From Actinomadura barringtoniae (GTDB taxonomy: Bacteria; Actinomycetota; Actinomycetes; Streptosporangiales; Streptosporangiaceae), in assembly GCF_017573505.1 (NCBI RefSeq), contig NZ_JAGEOJ010000040.1:1-62437 (forward strand): DNA of 62,437 nucleotides, written 5' to 3'. The position numbers and the translations under genes are program-made. Within the stretch, counting starts at the first letter, position 1; every line of letters starts with the position of its first letter. Below the pieces are notes generated by a model. That model made no database searches. It was not told the origin of the DNA and saw nothing but the letters and a program-made list of their open reading frames with translations. Shown here piece by piece: positions 24,422 to 33,062 of this stretch.

Positions 24422-25885
24422 TCACGGGGGAGCCACCAGGACGGGGATGGTGAGGGCGATGAGGACGGTCAGGATCCAGAGCGCGGGGGCCGAGCCGAGG
24501 ACCTGGTCGCGGCGGGCGGTGGCTCGTACGGCCTCGGTCTGGCTGCGGGCGACCCACCAGGGGTTCTCGCGGTGCTCCAGCCAGGCGAAGATCGCGCCGA
24601 GGCCGGCGCCGTAGGCCAGGTGGCCGACCAGGCCGGGGAACGCGGTGGCGATGGCGGTCGCGTTCCAGCGGGGTGGCTGGCCGAGCAGCACGGGCAGGAG
24701 GGTGAGGGCGCCGAACACCCACCAGAAGAAGCCGTACGACAGGCCCCAGCCGAGCCCGGACGCCAGGTCGTAGCTGCGCCCGCGGAAGAGCAGCGCGTAC
24801 GAGACGCCGATGATCTGCGCGATGACGAGGTGAACGATCCAGCCGGCGACCTCGCCTTGCGCGCCGACCAGCCGGGCCACGCTGGGCAGGACGTCGACCG
24901 TTCCCCAGACGAAGCCGAAGATGATGCCGCCGATGAGGCCGGACAGGGCGCCGTAGGCGAGGACGCGCAGGCCGCGGGTGCTCGTCTCGTGGTGAAGGAG
25001 GCGGACGTCGTCCACGAAGAGATTGCGGGCCAGGCCTCCGAGCCAGCCGAAGATGGCCGCGATGCCTGCGCCCGCCAGGAGGTACGGGGGTAGGCGGGTG
25101 GTGGCCGCCGCGATGGTCGGCTGGGACCAGTCCAGGCGATTGCCGTCCAGGAGGGGCGGGAGGGTGAGGCTTACCACCACCCACCAGAGGAAGCCGTAGG
25201 CCGTACCGCGGATGAGGGCCGGGCCGGTGCCTTCCGCCTTGCCGGTGAAGACGAGCGGGTAGCCGATCCCCATGCACACGGCCACGGCGGGCAGCCACCC
25301 TAGGCGGGCCCCAGCACCGACGCCGAACGAGAGGACGAGGAGGCCGCCGACTATGGCGGCGGCTATCAAGCCGCGGAGGAGGGTTCGGGGCCGCAGGTGT
25401 TCGCGGGCCACGGCGGCGGCTTTGCCGTCGCGGTGAAGGAGCGCGAACGCGACGGCGGTGACCGCGCCGTAGTAGAGGTGGCCGAGCAGGCTTGGAAGGG
25501 ACGCTTGGGCGGTCTTGAGGCTCCATGTCATAGGGAGGCCGGACAGGAGGGGGAGGAGCGTCAGCGTTCCTAGGAACCACCAGAACATGCCGTACGCCAG
25601 GCCCCAGAAGAGGAGTTCGCTGGACCGGATCTGCTGATGTACGACCAGCAGGCCGAAGACCGCGCCGACGACGACCGCGATCGCCATGTGCAGCGCGAAG
25701 CCCACCCAGGGCACGTCCGACCGTACGAGAGCGGCGACTGTGGGGAGGGCGCCCAGGGAGGCCATCGCCCCGCCGAAGACAAGGCCTCCCGCGATACCCG
25801 CGAGCGCGCCGGGAAGCGCACCGTTCCGCAGGTAGGAGGTGGGCGTGCCCTCGCGGACGGGCACGGGGGAAACCGCGGTGGTCAT
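24422..25885 (-). CDS. Membrane protein with three copies of a four-helix module
   Basis: The 487-residue protein is nearly all membrane helices. A module of about 130 residues occurs three times (about residues 20-150, 165-290, 305-440). Each copy contains a motif like GLAYGMFWWFLGTLTLLPLL, then a conserved W, a PxLLGHLxYG-like segment and a closing FALL or FAWLEH. The same module forms the N-terminus of the NADH dehydrogenase encoded just upstream, and the two genes overlap by four bases (ATGA). I do not recognise a named family. The coupling suggests a membrane partner of the dehydrogenase, perhaps in quinone access or ion movement. Confidence 0.75.
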   Translation of the reverse strand: MTTAVSPVPVREGTPTSYLRNGALPGALAGIAGGLVFGGAMASLGALPTVAALVRSDVPWVGFALHMAIAVVVGAVFGLLVVHQQIRSSELLFWGLAYGMFWWFLGTLTLLPLLSGLPMTWSLKTAQASLPSLLGHLYYGAVTAVAFALLHRDGKAAAVAREHLRPRTLLRGLIAAAIVGGLLVLSFGVGAGARLGWLPAVAVCMGIGYPLVFTGKAEGTGPALIRGTAYGFLWWVVVSLTLPPLLDGNRLDWSQPTIAAATTRLPPYLLAGAGIAAIFGWLGGLARNLFVDDVRLLHHETSTRGLRVLAYGALSGLIGGIIFGFVWGTVDVLPSVARLVGAQGEVAGWIVHLVIAQIIGVSYALLFRGRSYDLASGLGWGLSYGFFWWVFGALTLLPVLLGQPPRWNATAIATAFPGLVGHLAYGAGLGAIFAWLEHRENPWWVARSQTEAVRATARRDQVLGSAPALWILTVLIALTIPVLVAPP

Positions 25886-27621
25886 CGCCCCTCCCGTACG
25901 GGCGCAGGGGCCTCAGCCGAGGACGAGTGGGCCGGGGGAGAGGTGACGACGATGTCGCGTGGGAAGACCAGGTCCAAGCCCCAGTCGAGCAGGACCCTAA
26001 CCCTGCGTTCGATGCCGGGAAGCTTGGCGAGGTAGATGCCCCGCCACATCAGCCAGGCGATCAGGCCCGAGAAGGGGCGGCCACGGATTTCCCCGGCGGC
26101 CGTGCGGTGGCCTAGCGCGACGAAGATGCCGATGGTGGCGAAGCGGAACGGCTTGGGGCGGCGCTTGCGGACGACCGCTGCGATGTTCTCGGCGACGGCC
26201 TTGCCCTCGCGCATCGCGTGCTGAGCGGTCGGCGGGTACGGGTTGCCGCCCGCGTCGGGAATCTGGGCGCAGTCGCCGATCGCCCACACGCCTTCGAGTT
26301 CGAATGCGCGCAGTGTGGCGTCCACGATCACCGACCCGCCACGGCCGCGTTCGCCGGGCAACGAGGCGAGTAGAGGGCTCGGGCGGTTGCCCGCGGTCCA
26401 CACAAATGTGGCGGTCGGGATCACCGATCCGTCGTTCAGGCGTACGTCACCCGCTGAAGCGGAGGCCGCGCGGACGCCGAGACGGAAGTTGATCCCGCGC
26501 GCCTCCAGCTTGCCCAGCGCGTACGCGCCGAGGCGTTCCGACAGCTCGGGCAGGATACGCCGGCCAGAGTGGATCAGGATGAAGCGCGGCTCGTCCGGGT
26601 CGATGCCGGGGTAGAAGTGCAGGACGTCGTGGGTGAGGTCGTACAGCTCGGCGACCGCCTCGGTGCCCGCGAACCCGCCGCCCGCGACCACGAACGTCAG
26701 CATCCGGGCGCGTTCGGCGGGATCGGTCTCCTGGTCCGCGCGCTCCAGCATCGTCAGTACCTGGTCGCGCAGCAGGGCGGCGTCCGCGAGCGACTTGAGC
26801 GTGAACGCGTGCTCGGCCATCCCGGGCAGGTCCAGGAAGTGCGGGACCGACCCGACCGCGAGCACCAGATGGTCGTACGGCACGTCCTCGTCGCCGAGCC
26901 GGACCGTGCGCCGGGCGACGTCGAGTGCCGTGACGCGGCCGTGCCGGAAGCGGGTGTGCGGGACGGCCGCGCGGACCGGCGCGCTGATGTGCTGCGCCTC
27001 CAGCCCGCCCGAGGCGACCTCGGCGAGCATCGGTGTGAACAGCAGGAAGTTGGAGTCGCTGATCAGCGTGACCGCGAAGCGCTGCCCGCGCAGGTTGAGG
27101 CGTTCGAACCGCCGCGCCGCGCTCACGCCGCCGAACCCGCCGCCGACGATCACCACCCGCGCCGACGGCTCCCGCTTCTTCCCGGCGGGCTCCACTTCAC
27201 CGACCCTGACCCTGACCAGGTGGAACAGCGCCCCGGCGAGCGTGCCCTGCAGCAGCGAGCCGACCAGCTCCGGGTAGGCGGCCGTCGCCGCGGCGATCGA
27301 CCAGGCCGGCGTGCGCCCGTGTAGGAGCGGATCGACGGTCAGCCACCACACCACCCAGCCGAGCAGGCCGAGCAGCAGCCCGCCCGCCGCCGACACCGCG
27401 GGCCCGTACGGCCGCCGCCCGACGACCGCGCCGAGCAGGCTGCCGGTGATCGCCGCATAGAGCGCGAACGCGGCCCACGAGTGCGTGCCGTGGGACTCCA
27501 GAAGCCCCTGCCACGACATCAGCGCGCCGAACGCCAGGCCCGACGCCAGGCCGCTGCCGACCCCGAACAGCAGCGCCGCCCGGCCGCCCGGTGCCGTAGG
27601 TCCGTACTCCTGAAGCCGCAT
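25882..27621 (-). CDS. Type II NADH dehydrogenase fused to an N-terminal membrane module
   Basis: Residues about 12-135 form a membrane module (LLLGLLGWVVWWLTVDPLL) matching the threefold repeat of the next gene. From about residue 155 the protein is an NDH-2-type FAD/NAD(P) oxidoreductase: VVIVGGGFGGVSAARRFE for FAD, FVVAGGGFAGTEAVAEL for NAD(P)H, TAGNRPSPL and GVWAIGDCAQIPD, and an amphipathic C-terminus. NDH-2 passes electrons from NADH to quinone without pumping protons. At 579 residues it is longer than usual because of the fusion. ATG 27621 is chosen; GTG 27630, with GAGG six bases upstream, is a good alternative. Confidence 0.82.
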   Translation of the reverse strand: MRLQEYGPTAPGGRAALLFGVGSGLASGLAFGALMSWQGLLESHGTHSWAAFALYAAITGSLLGAVVGRRPYGPAVSAAGGLLLGLLGWVVWWLTVDPLLHGRTPAWSIAAATAAYPELVGSLLQGTLAGALFHLVRVRVGEVEPAGKKREPSARVVIVGGGFGGVSAARRFERLNLRGQRFAVTLISDSNFLLFTPMLAEVASGGLEAQHISAPVRAAVPHTRFRHGRVTALDVARRTVRLGDEDVPYDHLVLAVGSVPHFLDLPGMAEHAFTLKSLADAALLRDQVLTMLERADQETDPAERARMLTFVVAGGGFAGTEAVAELYDLTHDVLHFYPGIDPDEPRFILIHSGRRILPELSERLGAYALGKLEARGINFRLGVRAASASAGDVRLNDGSVIPTATFVWTAGNRPSPLLASLPGERGRGGSVIVDATLRAFELEGVWAIGDCAQIPDAGGNPYPPTAQHAMREGKAVAENIAAVVRKRRPKPFRFATIGIFVALGHRTAAGEIRGRPFSGLIAWLMWRGIYLAKLPGIERRVRVLLDWGLDLVFPRDIVVTSPPAHSSSAEAPAPVREGR

Positions 27622-27709
27622 GTCGCCCACCGCCCGCCTCAGCGTTGAGCGTCGCACGAACCGCAGACCCTGTCCCAGGCAGCCGGACCCTCTCGCAGGC
27701 CAGGAACGG

Positions 27710-28876
27710 TCAGGCCCGGTTCGCGACTCTGGCTGTAACGGTGGTGGCGAGGGCCGCGGCCCTGACGGCGCTGTTGATGGAGGTCTCGCCGCGCATCCCC
27801 GGGGCGGCGACCATGTCACCTACCAGGTAGATACCGTTGCCCCGGTCGATGGCGGGCCGGTCGCGCCAGGTCTGCCCGGGCAGGTCCAGGGCGCCGGTCC
27901 GTCCCTTGGCGATGGCGGTGCGCTGGAACGTGACGCGGTCGGACCAGTTCGGCAGGAGCTGGTCGGCGAACGAACGCAGACGTTCGTGCGTGCGTTCATG
28001 GGCTTCCCCTTCCCTCACCGGCATTTGAAGCTGGTAGAGGGACTCGCCCTTGGGTGCGATGGTGTCGTCCTGCATGGTGTAGCACTCGTGGAACCCGCCC
28101 TCGTCCAGGTCGAACGCCAGGTTCAGGTCCTTGCGATTGAGACTGACACCTATGTCCAGCAGGGCCGCGTTCCCGCTGGTCCACGCCAACCCCTCCTCGC
28201 CGAGCAACCTGCCCGCCGAGGCCAAGTCGGTCGCGATGATGACGGGCCCGTCCTCTGGGAGGGCATCGACCCGCGTTCCGGTCTCGATCCGTACGCCCAG
28301 CTCCTCCGCGCGTGCCTCCATGCGATCCAGCACGGTCTGCCAGCCGCCGCGCACCCACCGGATGCCGGGCACGTTCGGCCCCAGCACTCGCTGGAACAGG
28401 TCCCAGACGAACGCCGCAGACAGACGCCCGGTGTCCGCGTCATAGGTGACCACGCTGATGGCGTTGGCGATGTGCCGCGCGGTGTCCTCGCCCCATCTGC
28501 CGGAGGCCCACGCATGGAAGTCCTCGTCGACCGGCGCCTTCAGCCACTTGCGGGACTGGGCGCGCAGCACTCCCACCGGCGGCGCAAGCCGCAGCTTCCC
28601 GCCGGTCCGAAACCGCAACCGCGTGAAGGCCGCCGGGGACGGCCACCCGAGACCCTTCACGAAGCCCCGTTCCGCCAGCCACGTGTAGTGCGGCCCGTCC
28701 GCGTAGAAGACATGCGCCCCGTCATGGGTCACATAGGGCGCGGGCGTCGCTCGCCCGCGTCCGCCAAGGGTCTTGTGCGCCTCGTACAGAACGACTTGGG
28801 AGCCGCCCTCCGCGGATGCGATCGCAGCGGTCAGCCCGCCGATGCCACCACCGATGACAGTGATTCTGTTGGTCAT
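27710..28876 (-). CDS. FAD-dependent oxidoreductase (phytoene desaturase/amine oxidase-like)
   Basis: The 388-residue flavoprotein has an N-terminal dinucleotide-binding motif (ITVIGGGIGGLTAAIASAE), the GGRGR block after it, and a C-terminal IYLVGDMVAAPGMRGE segment of the kind that contacts FAD. No signal or membrane segment is visible. The substrate is unknown. It begins four bases after the ECF41 sigma stop codon, so it is a candidate for the redox partner gene usual beside ECF41 factors, and NDH-2 follows 80-90 bases downstream. Confidence 0.82.
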   Translation of the reverse strand: MTNRITVIGGGIGGLTAAIASAEGGSQVVLYEAHKTLGGRGRATPAPYVTHDGAHVFYADGPHYTWLAERGFVKGLGWPSPAAFTRLRFRTGGKLRLAPPVGVLRAQSRKWLKAPVDEDFHAWASGRWGEDTARHIANAISVVTYDADTGRLSAAFVWDLFQRVLGPNVPGIRWVRGGWQTVLDRMEARAEELGVRIETGTRVDALPEDGPVIIATDLASAGRLLGEEGLAWTSGNAALLDIGVSLNRKDLNLAFDLDEGGFHECYTMQDDTIAPKGESLYQLQMPVREGEAHERTHERLRSFADQLLPNWSDRVTFQRTAIAKGRTGALDLPGQTWRDRPAIDRGNGIYLVGDMVAAPGMRGETSINSAVRAAALATTVTARVANRA

Positions 28877-28880
28877 GCCG

Positions 28881-29798
28881 TCAAGGACGCAGCACCCATT
28901 CGTCCTGTGACACGACGCCCCCGAGCTTCTCCGGATTCACCACGAGATAGCAGGCGCTCACCACCCCGTCGGTCACCTGCAGCTGGAAATGCACGATCGG
29001 CCGTTCGCCCGCCACGACCTGGATCGCCGGCCCCGCGTTCGCCATGACCATCCTGTACTCGGTCTGCGCGCGGTCCTCCACGCCCACCGACGCGAGGAAC
29101 GACCCGGTCAGCTGCATGATCTTGAGCACGAACCGCGCCACCTGCTCGGCCCCGACGATCGCCCGGCGCGGCGCGACCGCGTTCCCGCCGCTGTCGGGGA
29201 TCAGCCGAACGTCCGGCGCGAGCAGTTCCATCAGCCCCTGGACGCCGCCGTTCAGGCACGCCGCGACGAACCGGTCGGTCACCTCGCGCCACGTCTCCGG
29301 ATCGACCTCGAACCGAGGCCGCCCCTCCCGCACATGCGCCCGTGCCCGCGTCGCCAGCTGCCGTACGGCCGCCTCGTTCTTCTCCAGCGCCGCCGCGATC
29401 TCCGGATACCCGAACTCGAAGACGTCCCGCAGTACGAAGACAGCCCGTTCCAAAGGCGACAGGCTCTCAAGCACGACCAACAGGGCCATCGAAACGGACT
29501 CGGCCCGTTCAACGCCCTCGGCCACGTCCCCGGCCACGTCCTCGCTGGTCATCAGCGGCTCGGGAAGCCACTCGCCCACATAGGTCTCCCGCCGGGCCTG
29601 CACCCGCCGTAGCCGGTCGATCGCCAGCCGCGTCGTCACGGTGACCAGGAAGGCTTCGGGATCCTCGACCTCGTCCTCGGCCTTCGCCCACCGCAGCCAG
29701 GCCTCCTGCACCACGTCCTCGGCGTCGGTGACCCGGCCCAGCACCCGATAGGCCACGCCCATCATCATGTCCCGATGCGCGGCGAAGACCTCGCTCAT
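28881..29798 (-). CDS. ECF41-type (SigJ-like) sigma factor with SnoaL-like C-terminus
   Basis: The 305-residue protein has sigma region 2 (DAEDVVQEAWLRW), the ECF41 linker motif YVGEWLPEP, region 4 (SPLERAVFVLRDVFEFGYPE followed by a helix-turn-helix) and a C-terminal SnoaL-like domain of about 130 residues. The NPEKL motif near the end matches the conserved NPDKL of the group; the usual DGGGK is DSGGN here. In ECF41 factors the fused domain replaces an anti-sigma factor and modulates activity. The start overlaps the monooxygenase stop by four bases. Confidence 0.9.
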   Translation of the reverse strand: MSEVFAAHRDMMMGVAYRVLGRVTDAEDVVQEAWLRWAKAEDEVEDPEAFLVTVTTRLAIDRLRRVQARRETYVGEWLPEPLMTSEDVAGDVAEGVERAESVSMALLVVLESLSPLERAVFVLRDVFEFGYPEIAAALEKNEAAVRQLATRARAHVREGRPRFEVDPETWREVTDRFVAACLNGGVQGLMELLAPDVRLIPDSGGNAVAPRRAIVGAEQVARFVLKIMQLTGSFLASVGVEDRAQTEYRMVMANAGPAIQVVAGERPIVHFQLQVTDGVVSACYLVVNPEKLGGVVSQDEWVLRP

Positions 29799-30109
29799 CG
29801 CGGCCCGGCCACGCCCTTCGACAGCACCGGCCGCCCAACGAGCAGCTCAACCTCTGCGATGACGTCGCCCAACAGGGGCCCGGCCGCCGCCATGGCCGCG
29901 CTGTCACGATGCAGCTCGAACGCCTCCTGGTCCGCGTAGATCTCCGACACCCAGAAGAGATCGGCATCGTCACCGGACCGGTTGACCACATAAGACAGCG
30001 TGCCCGGCTCCTTCTCGACCGCCTCGAACACGCCCCGGAACGCGGCGACGAAGTCCTCGCCCCGGCCCGCCTTCACCTTGACTCGGGACAACAAAGCGAC
30101 CTGGGCCAT
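29795..30109 (-). CDS. Antibiotic-biosynthesis-monooxygenase (ABM) domain protein
   Basis: The 104-residue protein is one ferredoxin-like ABM domain: VALLSRVKVKAGRGEDFVAA, EKEPGTLSYVVNRSG, a WVSEIYADQEAFELH strand-helix, then an Ala-rich helix. Such small dimers act as cofactor-free oxygenases or haem-degrading enzymes. ATG 30109 is chosen because GGAGGT lies about 9 bases upstream and the family begins here. It heads the ECF41/NDH-2 operon. Confidence 0.82.
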   Translation of the reverse strand: MAQVALLSRVKVKAGRGEDFVAAFRGVFEAVEKEPGTLSYVVNRSGDDADLFWVSEIYADQEAFELHRDSAAMAAAGPLLGDVIAEVELLVGRPVLSKGVAGPR

Positions 30110-30124
30110 AAAGGAAGCACCTCC

Positions 30125-30153
30125 GATCCCCGGATCATAACTTTGAAGAAAGT
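30125..30153. promoter_or_regulatory. Two inverted repeats upstream of the ECF41 operon
   Basis: GATCCCCGGATC (30125-30136, perfect dyad) and ACTTTGAAGAAAGT (30140-30153) lie between the divergent monooxygenase and RibD-like genes. I did not find the usual ECF41 -35 sequence TGTCACA nearby. The dyads may be operators; this is only a structural observation. Confidence 0.35.
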
Positions 30154-30236
30154 CCGGGAGGTGTGTCGGGTCGGGGCGGTGGTGTTCGTGGAAGGGGTGA
30201 GGCCGCCACAAGGCGCGGCACGACCAAGGAGACACC

Positions 30237-30812
30237 ATGACTGCCACCTACACCTTCGACATCTTCTCCACGCTCGATGGCTTCGCCAACCACAAGGGCG
30301 ACTGGGGCGGCTACTGGGGCAAGCAGGGGCCCGAATTCCTCGCGCACCGCGCCGCCGCCTACCGCGACCCGCTGCGCATGGTGCTCGGGGCCACGACCTA
30401 CTCGTCGAACGCCCCGTTCCTCAGCCCGGGCTTTGACCGCGGCCTGTTCGACGGGTGGATCACGCGCATGTTCGACTCTCCGGTCACGGTGCTCTCCAGC
30501 AAGCTGACCGAGCCGCTCAACTGGCCGGGCACCACCATCGAGTCCGGCGATCCGATCGAGGTGGTCAAGCGGCTCAAGGCCGAATCCGACGTGCCGCTGC
30601 GCTCCCACGGCAGCCTGACGCTCAACCGTGCGCTGCTGAACGCGGGCCTGGTCGACACCATCGAGGTGACGGTCTTCCCGGTGATCTCCGGGGCGACCGG
30701 CGTGGACCGGATCTTCGACGGTGCGGACGACTTCGACCTGGAGCTGATCGAGGCCCGGACCTTCGACCGCGACACGCAGGTGCTGACCTACCGCCCGACC
30801 CGGCACGGCTGA
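30237..30812 (+). CDS. Dihydrofolate reductase/RibD C-terminal-like protein
   Basis: The 191-residue protein has the RibD-C/DHFR-like fold: a first strand ending FSTLDGFANH, LGATTYSSN, a SPVTVLSSKL strand and a C-terminal SHGSLTLNRALLNAGLVD helix. Actinobacteria carry many such NADPH-binding homologues of unknown substrate; a role in folate or riboflavin synthesis is not implied. AAGGAG at 30224-30229 serves ATG 30237. It is divergent from the ECF41 operon. Confidence 0.82.
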   Translation: MTATYTFDIFSTLDGFANHKGDWGGYWGKQGPEFLAHRAAAYRDPLRMVLGATTYSSNAPFLSPGFDRGLFDGWITRMFDSPVTVLSSKLTEPLNWPGTTIESGDPIEVVKRLKAESDVPLRSHGSLTLNRALLNAGLVDTIEVTVFPVISGATGVDRIFDGADDFDLELIEARTFDRDTQVLTYRPTRHG

Positions 30813-30815
30813 ACG

Positions 30816-31247
30816 TCAGCGATGCCCCTGCCCCAGATGCCGAGCGAGAGTCTCCAAGGCCGCGGTCACCTCGCCCGCGACCTTGGAGTCATCGTTTCCG
30901 AGCGCCTGCGCCAGAGCCGCGTCGATCGTCGTCGCGCGGACCTCGGCGACGCGGTCGGAGATCTTGTCGGCCTTGCGGATCAGAGTGCGCCTGCGATCCG
31001 CCGGATCCACGGTCGTGACGATGGAGCCCGCCTCCCGCAACCGGGCGACGGCCGCCGACACCGCGCTCTGCGGTAGCCCGGTACGCCCCGCGATCTCTCC
31101 CACCGTGCTGTCGGTGTTCTCCAGAACGTCGCTGGCCACGACCATGACCGCCCGGTGCCCGCCGCCCTCGATCCCGTCCGTGGGCAGCGCGTCCTCGCCG
31201 ATCTTCATCAGCGTCCGGCCCAGCAGGAACAGCTCCACTCCGTTCAT
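30816..31247 (-). CDS. MarR-like winged-helix transcriptional regulator
   Basis: The 143-residue protein has a winged helix at about residues 45-105 (TVGEIAGRTGLPQSAVSAAV, with wing residues TTVDPADRRRTLI) between helical ends. It is divergent from the hydrolase gene, and the shared 71-base spacer holds palindromic operator-like sites, so it most likely represses both. TAACCT (31260-31255 on the minus strand) seven bases before its ATG suggests leaderless transcription; no ribosome binding site is visible. Confidence 0.82.
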   Translation of the reverse strand: MNGVELFLLGRTLMKIGEDALPTDGIEGGGHRAVMVVASDVLENTDSTVGEIAGRTGLPQSAVSAAVARLREAGSIVTTVDPADRRRTLIRKADKISDRVAEVRATTIDAALAQALGNDDSKVAGEVTAALETLARHLGQGHR

Positions 31248-31269
31248 GTGCGCCAGGTTACATCAAAAA

Positions 31270-31311
31270 AGATGCATCACTCTTGATGCATCACTTCTGA
31301 TGGATTACTGT
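31270..31311. promoter_or_regulatory. MarR operator and leaderless hydrolase promoter
   Basis: The decamer TGATGCATCA (31284-31293), its own reverse complement, follows a near copy, AGATGCATCA (31270-31279). On the plus strand TTGATG (31283-31288) and TACTGT (31306-31311) form a -35/-10 pair with 17-base spacing, seven bases before the hydrolase ATG. The operator overlaps the -35, as expected for repression. Confidence 0.65.
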
Positions 31312-31318
31312 CAGAGCC

Positions 31319-32128
31319 ATGAAGACCAACACCCTCCAGGTCCCCGGCGGCGAGCTCTACTACGAGATCCAGGGCGCCGGCCCCCTCCTCCTCATCTCCC
31401 AGAGCGGCGAGGGCGACGCCCGCCGCAGCCGGCACCTCGTCGATCGCCTGATCGGGGACTACACGGTCATCACCTACGACCGCCGGGGCCTCGCGCACAG
31501 CCGTACCGACGAGCCCGCGACCATGGCCACCCACGCCGACGACGTCCACCGCCTCCTGGCCGCGCTGACGAACGAGCCCGTCGCCATGCTCGGCTGCAGC
31601 ATGGGCGCAGCCATCGGCCTCCACCTGGCCGTACGGCATCCCGAGCAACTGAGCACCCTGGTCGCCCACGAACCCGTCACCCCGTGGATGCTCGGTGCCG
31701 CCGAACGCGCCCACCACTGCCGCGAGCTGGAGGAATGCCAAGAGGTCTTCCACCGCGACGGCTGGCAGGCCGCCCTCAAGCCCATGGTGAAGACCCTGGG
31801 CATCAACCCCGCCGCCCAAGACCTGGAGCCCGGCGTTCAACTCCCGCCCATCACCCCTGAACGCGCGGCCGGTTTCGCCTACTTCATCGCCCACGACTTC
31901 ACCGCCGTACGCGAAGACCACCTGGACGCGTCCGCCCTGCAGAAGTCCCCGGTCCGCATCATCCCGGCGACCGGCCGCACCACGCCCCGCCAGGTCTTCG
32001 ACCACAAATGCGCCGTGGAACTGGCCGCCCTGAGGGGAGTCCCGCTCGAGGAGTTCCCCGGCGGCCACAACGGCAACATGACCCACCCCACCGCCTACGC
32101 AGACCGCCTCCGCACGCTCCTGAGTTGA
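31319..32128 (+). CDS. Alpha/beta hydrolase
   Basis: The 269-residue enzyme has the hydrolase nucleophile elbow GCSMG (Ser near residue 95), an oxyanion region at its start, TYDRRGLAHS after strand beta-4 and the catalytic His in FPGGHNG near the end. Substrate is unknown. No ribosome binding site precedes ATG 31319, and the promoter spacing suggests a leaderless mRNA. The divergent MarR regulator probably controls it. Confidence 0.88.
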   Translation: MKTNTLQVPGGELYYEIQGAGPLLLISQSGEGDARRSRHLVDRLIGDYTVITYDRRGLAHSRTDEPATMATHADDVHRLLAALTNEPVAMLGCSMGAAIGLHLAVRHPEQLSTLVAHEPVTPWMLGAAERAHHCRELEECQEVFHRDGWQAALKPMVKTLGINPAAQDLEPGVQLPPITPERAAGFAYFIAHDFTAVREDHLDASALQKSPVRIIPATGRTTPRQVFDHKCAVELAALRGVPLEEFPGGHNGNMTHPTAYADRLRTLLS

Positions 32129-32157
32129 ACGCCGGGTGGCCGGGCAGGAAGGCTCTT

Positions 32158-32508
32158 GTGAGTGATGATCCGGTGGAACGGCTGCGAAAGCTGTGCCTTG
32201 GCCTGCCCGAGGTGACCGAACGCCTCAACCACGGGGAGCCGTCGTGGGCGGTCCGCCGGAAGACTCTCGTGACGTACTCCGAGCGCAAGCCGGAGGGCCG
32301 CGTCGGGTTCTGGTGCCCGGCGCCACCGGGTGAGCTTGAGGCCCTGGTCGCCTCGGAGCCCGAACGCTTCTTCCAGCCTCCGTTCGGCGGACCGGGCTGG
32401 CTCGGGGTCTACCTGGACGTACCGGTGGACTGGGCCGAGGTCCGCGAGATCGTCATCGAGGCCTACCGCCTGATCGCCCCGAAGAAGCTGCGAGAGAAAT
32501 TGTCGTAG
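32158..32508 (+). CDS. MmcQ/YjbR family protein
   Basis: The 116-residue protein matches the MmcQ/YjbR fold (a double-wing, CyaY-like domain): LRKLCLGLPEVTERLNHGEP, WAVRRKTLVTYSE, then GWLGVYLDVPVDWAEV and a last helix. Members are thought to bind DNA or act as small adaptors; function is unproven. GTG 32158 with AGGAAGG at 32146-32152 is the start. The next gene follows in the same direction after 20 bases. Confidence 0.8.
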   Translation: MSDDPVERLRKLCLGLPEVTERLNHGEPSWAVRRKTLVTYSERKPEGRVGFWCPAPPGELEALVASEPERFFQPPFGGPGWLGVYLDVPVDWAEVREIVIEAYRLIAPKKLREKLS

Positions 32509-32528
32509 GGACTCGGCAGACTCGTTCG

Positions 32529-32981
32529 GTGGCCAAGTGGGAAGAGTTCGAACGCGAGGCAGCCGATCTCGCCGGGGTCGTCCGAGCGCGGTTTGAGGCC
32601 GCTGACACGCATGTGCTGGCGACGCTTCGGGTGGACGGGTCGCCGCGCGTGAGCGGGACCGAGGTCGACTTCATGAACGGTGACCTGTCGTTCGGGTCCA
32701 TGCTCAACGCGAGGAAGGCCCACGACCTGCGACGTGACGGCCGGTGCGCGATCCACGCCCATCCGAGCAGTGACGGGGACGCCAAGGCGACCGGGGCGGC
32801 GATCGAGATCACCTCGCCGGAGGAGAAGAAGGCCTATACGACCGGCTCGGAGCCGCCAGGCGACTTTCACGTCTTCCGGCTGGAGTTGCGCGAGGTCGTG
32901 GTCACCGGGGTCGAGGGTGACGCGCTGGTCATCCGCCTCTGGCGCCCCGGCCGTCCGGTCGAGACCCTGCGGCGACAGTGA
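32529..32981 (+). CDS. Pyridoxamine 5'-phosphate oxidase-family (split-barrel flavin) protein
   Basis: The 150-residue protein has the PPOX split-barrel pattern: THVLATLRVDGSPRVSGTEV, a DLSFGSMLNARKAHDLRRD segment, CAIHAHP, and a C-terminal FHVFRLELREVVVTGV strand pair. Such dimers bind FMN or F420; many actinobacterial ones are F420-dependent reductases, but the cofactor cannot be decided here. GTG 32529 is the start. Confidence 0.8.
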   Translation: MAKWEEFEREAADLAGVVRARFEAADTHVLATLRVDGSPRVSGTEVDFMNGDLSFGSMLNARKAHDLRRDGRCAIHAHPSSDGDAKATGAAIEITSPEEKKAYTTGSEPPGDFHVFRLELREVVVTGVEGDALVIRLWRPGRPVETLRRQ

Positions 32982-33062
32982 CCTTGGGTCCACGAGATCC
33001 AGGGCCCGCGCCCACTTGTGGAGCGCCACCTCGTGGGGTGCCACGAAGTCGAACGCACTCCT

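Noticed and set aside
30110..30236. ECF41 autoregulatory promoter (TGTCACA -35)
   Set aside because: No match to the -35 was found in this spacer; only dyads of unknown meaning.
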